Assembly (NCBI RefSeq): GCF_009870125.1
Contig: NC_046683.1
Span: forward strand, 40,129,869 to 40,193,868
DNA: 64,000 nt
Direction of reading: 5' to 3'
Source of the DNA: Drosophila pseudoobscura
Taxonomy: Eukaryota; Arthropoda; Insecta; Diptera; Drosophilidae
In this document: positions 56,761 through 64,000 of the stretch, piece after piece
Position numbering within the stretch: position 1 is the first letter of the stretch
Layout of the letters: each line of letters starts with the position of its first letter
The notes under the pieces: model-generated
The model's database searches: none
Told to the model about the DNA's origin: nothing
Seen by the model: the letters and a program-made list of their open reading frames with translations, nothing else
Position numbers and translations under genes: made by a program

Positions 56761-59700
56761 TATGATTCGACTCGATGCTCTCGCTGTGCCCGGGACGCGT
56801 CCCACCTTCGTTCTGATAGAAAACACAAGAGAGACAGCAGCAAAAGAACAGCTCTATTGTCTTGCTTGAGCGACAAGGGAGAGCAAGCGCCGCTCGCGGG
56901 CTGTGCATGCGCTTACTGATAAGAATTTTACATACATACATACATATGTACATCCATCCTCAGCGTTCATCAAAGCAAAGCCCAAACAACACCAATTCCA
57001 TTTCAGCCTTCGTTCTGCGAACGTGCGCGCGCGCTTCTTTTACGCCTATTCTCTTTTGGGCTATCCTTCGTCTCTGCCAGCCGCCCGCGGCCCGCTGCTC
57101 TGCTGCTCTGCCGTTCGGCTGCTCGGCTCGTCGGAGTCCAGCAACAAATACAACGTAGATCGGGACTCGAGACTCGAGACAACTACAGTCGAACTGCTCT
57201 ATGACGAATTTTTATGCAACGAAGTTTAATATTTAATGAATTTATTTCCAGAACCCTGCAATTCTATATTCTGCAAAAATTAATTCGATGCTACGGATTT
57301 ACCGTCTAACGAATACCCCTTGAGATTCGCTATATGGAAGTTCGACTGTACAAAGCTTGGTCATGTCTCAGCCCATTTCTGCTCGACGCGATGGTGTTGC
57401 TATCCGTGTGATATCTCAGGAGAGAGGCGTCCAGCAAGACGGACTAGACTATCGATGCTGATTAAGAATATAAATACATACATATGTATGTACATACATA
57501 CATACGTCGGAGATGTAGCATTAGGATATAATAAAAATGAAGAAAGAACAAAAACTTCGTAGCAGAGTGCTCTGTTGTGCCTTCAGTTCGCATTTTGTTG
57601 AGAGCGAGAGAGAGTCGTGTCAGCCGAGTGTAGCGCGGTGCTTTGGTATTCGAGAGAGCGAGATAGAAAAGGCATTGCGGAAGGAGATCATTTGAATGGG
57701 GCAATGCTGTGTCGGGTAATGCTCGACCTGAGAGAAGAATTGAAGAGAGAGAGAGAGAGAGAGAGAGACTGCAAAGCGACTCACTTCGCTCGAGGCTTAA
57801 AAAAAAAAATGCAGGCAGAAGAGCCCCCTGTCCCTCTGCCTCTGACATGTGCTTTATGGGGTCGGAAACGCTGCCTTGTGGGTGTTAAATCTGCATCCAC
57901 TTTCACCACAAATCTAAAATCACCCACCCACACACTCCTTGATAACGGGGGAGAGCTGGACAGAGCTGGAGTGGCCCAACACACGGGTAACTTCCTGATC
58001 ACTGCTTCCCTTCCCCTGCGTTGCAAAGTCCTGCTCAATGATGACTCCCATAAGGACATGCGCCATTCAAGTCCGGGGATGTGTAGAAATAGTGACTAGT
58101 AAACTCTTAGATATGTACTTATTTTTATGCAGTAAGCCGATGTAAATATCAAAAATATTAGATCACAGTTTAATTAAAAGTGATTTATAATATTTGAATT
58201 TGTATATTTTCGGGCTTTGCTTTGCTTGAGATTTTCACAGATTTTCGCATATTCCAAAATGTTGGAATCTCTCACACCTGTCTTTCTGGGTCTCGTCTCG
58301 TGTATCCATGTATCCGTATCCGTATCGGTATCCGTGACTGTGACTGTGACACGCCCACCACTCCACAGCCAGACAGCCACTGCAGCACTTCCGGGGGTGC
58401 CACCCACCCATCCGCCCATCCATCCATTTATTCATCTATTCCAGCCATCCATCGCGTAATAACTTTATAGGAAAACGAATTGGTAGCCGGAAAGTGGAAA
58501 AGTGTGCTCTGGAAATGTGAGGAAGGGAGATTGGTGTGTGCACTGTGGAGTGTGTACACTTTGGAATACCCTTATGGATATCTTTTGCGCAGCATTCCTT
58601 AGATATCCATCTTCATAGCAATCCATTGATATACCTTTTTCCTCAAAGATACTTTTACTCTCGAGAAGAAGCTCCGAATAAGGAAAACAAATACCTTCCC
58701 CAACAAGTGCTTCTACTGTGGAAAGGATTCTTAGCAATACCACTTCCACGGTGTATGAAAGGTGTTTTTCCATTTCAAGGAACTGTCTGAACCGTCGAAG
58801 AATCCTTTAGCCAAAGATACGTATCCCAGATAGAGGACAACTCTTCCTCTAGGGTACTCCTACTTTTAAAGAAAGACTTTCGAATACCATTCCCATTCCC
58901 CTGGGCATTCCATGCCCCTACTCGAAGATGCTTCTACGAGTACTGAGATTAAAAGTCTTCCTCAAAGATACATGTTCTTGCTCTAAGAAGAAGCCTTTCC
59001 ATAGATTTGAAGGAGTGTTTGAACTGCAGAATCCTTCGTCCGATGTAGATAGACCTTCCTCTGATCTAAGAAGACCCGTTTTGTACACCATTCAGGAGGC
59101 CATGAGCCGGAAACCCTTTCTCAAGGGTGATTTACTTCCAGAAGAAACCTTCTCTTCTCTAAGGCCATGAACTCTAGGGCATAGGGTATCCAGCGGTGGG
59201 TCCCATGGATTAGCGGCTGCCCTTTAGTCAGCGAGGGAGTCAGAGAGGGCGAGCGGAAAATCAAATGGCGCAATGTCTGCTGCATCCAAAATGAAAAGCG
59301 AAAATGTACAAAAACTAGTTTTTCCGCATGCCTAGGAAAATAAAGAAAACATGTCGAAAGGCAGCGGCAGCCACATGCCACAAGAGCCACCGCACAGCTG
59401 TGTGGCAGTATCCAGCAGCCAGAAAGAAGAAACTTTTCCTTTTTATTTTTTTATTTATTTTTTTTTTGGGTCTAAGCGCATCTTTACCTAGTTTTTCAGA
59501 GGCTGCTGGTTAATTATCGGTGCACACACACGCGCACACAGGGGACAGGTGGTGGCAGGTGGCATGTGGCATGTGGCAAGCATCAGGCATCAATCAAACG
59601 CAACGTTGCACCAGCGCTTTCCTCGTCAGGCAGCCAAAATGCATTTTCCAAGAGGCATCCCAATCACATCACAATCTCACACGGCCCAAAAATAGTCATT

Positions 59701-62700
59701 ATGGGCCCCAGCCAAAAGAAAACTAATGGCCAAAAAGCGGGGGGCAAGAAGAGGGGCAAGGCAAGGCATTTGTGGCATTTGCACGATAATTGTCAAGCAT
59801 TTTTTTCCTTCTTTTCTTTTTAGCGTATTTTGTCTTTTGCTGGGCGGCTCTTTTCAGTTCAGTTTGAGGCAGTTTCCTCATATATGTATCTGATAGATAC
59901 CAGTAGGAGATGACAGCATACCAAAGATAACCGACAGATACTCCCACATCTGCGAGTGTCATTTATGGGGAGAAGGAATCATTTATGACAGAAGATCCCA
60001 TGGATCTCTCTCGATCTGTTTGTATTTGCCGCATCTGGTAGATACGCCGAACAGCGGCAGACTCTACAGATACTCCCACAACTGCGAGCTACATGAAAGG
60101 ATCGATTTCTATTCCACAGGTACAACGACCCCAACCACTGAAGTTTCGGAAACGGGAAGCGGGAATTCTATATATGTACATATTTCAAACAATAAGATAC
60201 ATTTCCAAAAGGAAATTTGTGAGAAATGACACGATATAGATTCACATATCGGGAAGATTAAAATTTTAGAATACGAGGGACAATTAAATGGGGCATTTAA
60301 AGGAAAATGATCAAAATTAGAATCTGGACATCTGATGGATGTAAAGGCAACAATCGGTGCAAGTCCGTTCTATCGCCGCATTCACTGGCTCTCTGTATCT
60401 GTACGATATAAAGATATACATACATATTTCGGATTTGGGCTACTATGGATGCCCCGTAGATACATACATACGTATGCACATATCTGAATCGTTTGGGTTC
60501 GCTTTCCTCCTCCTCGCACCCCTGCCACTCAAAGAGAGTGAGAGAGAGGGGGGGTGAGAGAGGCGTAAAATGCGGAACTAACGCCAGATGGGGCTTGGGG
60601 GCTAACAAAGTATATCTAATTGCAGTGCAATCCCCAATCGCCTTCCCCCACTCGAGAGACAATAAAAATACAAAATGGATCCATGGATATACATATATGC
60701 ACTTTCAGCGACAGTTAGCCGCAGATACACAGATACAGATACAGATACAGATACCAATTTACGGAGAGCAGAGCAGTCGAGACAATAAATATGTTTTTGT
60801 TCATATTTCAGTTATTTTTTTGTGGTTTTCCATACTCTTTGCCAGAGAGTCCCTTCGCATCGTAGCATATATCTGCCTCTGCATCACTGGAAGGAAAGGG
60901 TATCAGATTCTACGGTGTCCCCCCGTTTCAACCAATAAAAACGAACGACGTGGCAGTGGCGGGGCCTCCACAATTGCCGCTGGACCGTGGTGAAGGTGTT
61001 GTAAGGTGTTGGTTACATGCAACAACCACATTAGCACCACCATCGAGCACCGCCACAACGAGAGCCCCACAGCCACAAGGCAAAAAGCACAGACATTGGG
61101 GGGATTGAGTCGAACAACAACAAAGCAACAGAAACAGCAACAAAGCAACAAGTAAATGTGTAATCGAGTAATCAGGCGGGCATGCGGGTGCTGAAATGAT
61201 TGTATTGTCCGAGAATGTTGCAAAAAAAAAAAAAACGTACAAAAACAATACAAGCTTTCTTTTACCTGCCACGCTCCACCCTCCTGCAGCCCATGCCACA
61301 TGCCGCAAGCCCCCTGGATCTGTACTCCTACGCTCCTACGCGAAGAAGGGCACTCTCCTTCAGCACCTCATGCAACCAGTGCTTGTACGGATCACCATCA
61401 TGGAGATGGGCAGCACTTAAGCTGGACCTGTACCTGACGCTGTTCTTCTACGGGGAGAAGCCCACTCTTCTCCAGGTAGATCAAGGCCTTTTACGAGATG
61501 CTGCATGCCCTTCACGCATCCAAATCGAAAGAGTCCCTTAGATTGCAAGCACCTGATTCCATGGGACCTTCGATGGGTGGTCTCATTCCTGTACTCTCCT
61601 TCATGGATTCCATTCCATATTACTTTTACGAATACGTTTACAATTGGTGGCCAGAGATTCCCCTTGGATATTTATTTTGGTTCGGGGGCTTTATAGAGAT
61701 TATATTCCTCTTGCCTCCTCCTCAGCAGCTGGAGATCCACCTTTTCCCGCAGAGAGGCAGCTTCCCGTTCTGCCGTTTCAAGTGGATCTCCAGGAGCACG
61801 GAGCTTCAAGGATCGCCCCGATCCCGATGAATATTCTTTTTTTTTTCTTCTTTAAGATCCTTCTTGGGACGGCTTATCCTGTTCTTGTGTCGGCTTTTTG
61901 TTTATGCGGATTTTCCCTCAAGGAGGGTTTCCATGAGTTTTCCATGGGTTGCACTATTCCACATCGCAAAAACAGAGAAATCCTATCCAAAGAGTCTATG
62001 TCTATCCGAACGTTCTGTATCGCATTGCATTTTGTGTGCAGTGTTTTTGGGGCACGAGATGTCGTGTCGGATTGTTGTCTTGTGGTGTTTGGATTTTTGT
62101 GGTCTCTGGGGACTTTCCTTCAGCCGTTCTAACATTTCAGATCTTAACTAATTTGGCCCCAACACTGCACTGCACTGCACTGCACCCTCCACAGAATCCA
62201 CAATCTTTTTGGAGCGGCGGCGACTCTGTGCTCCGTCCTCCGTGCTCCGTGGCTGCTGCAATCTGAGACTCATTTACATTTTTCGGCCAGATTTTTGTTT
62301 CTGTTTCTGTTTTCCGCTTGGTCTTTGGTCTGTTTCTAGTTTGATATTTTTAGTTTATCTAACTTTTGATATTTTCAGCCAGCAAATAGGCGTCAACTCC
62401 TGCCACACAGCCGCACAGCCCCACACAGCCACACAGCCACACAGCCATTTGGATCTCTCTGAGAATTTATGGGCAAAAGTGCAACCAAAGTGGGTGCAGC
62501 CGTGTGGCAGCGTGTGGCAGCCACCATTTTAAATGAGTGCTCGAAAGGAAAATCCCAACTAAATGTCAGTTTCCCGCATTGGGACGGGAGGGGGGGACAT
62601 ATGCAAAAGTGCAAGTGTTTTCATCTCCTGCTGCGGGCATCAAAACTTTCACTCAATAAAGTTGTTTCGCGGCTGTGTTGTTGTCTTTTGGAGGCATGCC

Positions 62701-64000
62701 TCTGGATCCGCTAATGCTGCTGGCCCATTGTCTGGCCAAAGCACTGGCCCTGCCCTGCCCTGCCCTGCCCTGCCCTGTCCTGCCCTACCATGCCCTTTCC
62801 TCATGTCTCATGTCATCTTGTGGTCATCTTTCATCCGCTCATCCGCTTATCCGTTCATTGTCCATGGTTTTTGCTCTTTTGTTGTTGCTGCTGGATAATC
62901 ATCTGCCACCATCCCATCCAGTCGTCTTGTCGAACCGAAACGAACAAGTTGTTTTTGGCGAATTGGCAAAGTGCTTTTTAATTGTGATTACAACAATCGC
63001 CGCAACAACAAATGATGACGGTCTGTTGTCTCTCAACGCCCGCCCAAAAAAACATGGAAAGTCCCAGTGTGGATTACAGATAATGCAGATACGACGTACA
63101 TATGTATATGATTCCCAGACTTATGATCGATCAGGAAGTGTGTGCAAGAGTCCGTCAGATTGATTGACAATCTAATAATATGTATGTATGTATATGTAAT
63201 ACGTATCTGATGGATCTTCAGATTTGCACATGACTATGTGATTCATACCAGAAAAATACCCAAAACATTTCATTTGAAGCATTTAATTCGCTTAAGGGGA
63301 AGAGATGCGCAGTAGCGGCCGAGGGGAGCTGCTGTACGACGCTCGAAACGTGCCACCGATCCTGCCCTTCCAGATCCATTTGAATTTTCTCTCAAAATTC
63401 ATTTTCGAGTGGTATTTTTTTCCTTGGGTTGGAAACTGGAGACTGGGGGATCGGCAGCAATATTCGACGACTGACATTTAAAGTTTAGGAGGCCACCAAA
63501 ATGTATGCTCGAGGGACGGGCACCGCGATGAGGCGAGGCGCCAGGTACCAGGCACCAGGCACCAGGCACACCAGCAGACAGCAGAACCGACACAAAGAGT
63601 CATGGGGGTATTCGAATAATTATAGATCTAATAATGGGCCTAATTGGCCAACTGTTTTGACTCAAACAATTAGCAGATGGATGATCGACTGAACGACTCA
63701 GCTTCAGCCTTCAGCCAAAACGGAAGAACTTTGAAATGAAAAGGCTTCGAGACAAGATACTTTTACCCTCCAATGAGATAGCTGTGGCAATAGCTGTGGG
63801 CTGAGGTTTCGAGTACAGCAATTAATTATGCCATTTTCTAGCACATATTTGCCATGTGCGTGGAATCGTATGTTTGTTTCCCCCCTTCTCTGACTGCATA
63901 ATGAACGACCCACGACGACAGCCAGCAGCAGACGCAGACGAAGCAGCAGCGACTGGCAGTCGAAGTAGAAGTTCTGTATACCCCCCCCGTGCTTTGGTAT
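56761..64000. other. DAAM upstream region, no gene seen
   Basis: A GC-rich patch at 56990-57200 could be a promoter. The rest is simple sequence: (GA)n at 57744-57768, CCCTG units at 62748-62786 and TACATA words. An imperfectly duplicated module lies at 58.63-59.04 kb and one dispersed motif copy at 63317-63340. A 12-codon ATG exon candidate for long DAAM (61301-61266) is phase-compatible but unproven. Confidence 0.45.
62748..62786. repeat. CCCTG pentanucleotide array
   Basis: About seven units, one reading CCTGT. Confidence 0.9.

Noticed and set aside
1..64000. tRNA, rRNA, CRISPR arrays or bacterial operon features
   Set aside because: No cloverleaf with matching A and B boxes, no spaced direct-repeat array and no Shine-Dalgarno-led gene runs were seen. 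Tandem repeats present are microsatellites without spacers.

Overview
The window reads as a fly (Drosophila-type) nuclear genome, probably the X chromosome or Muller element A. The evidence is short 55-82 nt introns with GT/AG borders, dense microsatellites (GA, CA, TACATATGTA and GATAC arrays), housekeeping promoter words such as TATCGATA, and one unmistakable gene, the formin DAAM, which is X-linked in D. melanogaster. The simple-sequence richness and codon usage would fit the obscura group, but this is an inference and no species can be named from the sequence alone.

Layout. Bases 1 to about 33.4 kb have no recognisable coding gene. They hold microsatellites, three related AT-rich arrays of GGTATWTTT-like words (5.9, 8.1 and 9.7 kb) and a CpG-rich island at 25.3-27.2 kb. 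That island carries a consensus minus-strand splice donor at 26,181, so 1-26 kb may be the first intron of a leftward gene lying outside the window. At 32.5 kb sits a 155 bp hAT-type MITE, at 33.4-34.1 kb a broken unidentified pseudogene on the minus strand, and at 35.9-37.5 kb a decayed Tc1-like transposon with double terminal repeats. The stretch 37.5-41.3 kb is again non-coding.

The gene-rich part starts at 41.4 kb. It has a plus-strand CHP/calcineurin-B-like EF-hand gene with degenerate calcium loops, and a minus-strand acidic protein with a fresh 65-residue internal duplication. Divergent from that is a plus-strand gene for a basic secreted protein whose signal peptide lies in its own short exon. 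A candidate minus-strand exon pair follows at 46.4-46.8 kb. DAAM runs on the minus strand from 54.1 to 47.7 kb. Nine coding exons give a 1,164-residue short isoform with GBD/FH3, coiled coil, FH1, FH2 and DAD. An alternative upstream reading of its first exon adds at least 313 residues and needs a further 5' exon.

Upstream of DAAM, on the same strand, is an intronless Nup35-like RRM gene (55.5-56.1 kb), with a 569 bp non-autonomous hAT element immediately 5' of it. From 56.8 to 64 kb there is no recognisable gene; this may be DAAM 5' regulatory or intronic sequence.

DAAM nucleates and elongates actin filaments under Rho and Wnt/PCP control. Nothing in the sequence ties the other genes to it functionally. 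No convincing RNA gene, CRISPR array or prokaryote-type operon was seen. The most unusual items are the Nup35-like intronless paralogue, the secreted basic precursor, the Met-less 313-codon DAAM extension and a 24 bp dispersed motif present five times.
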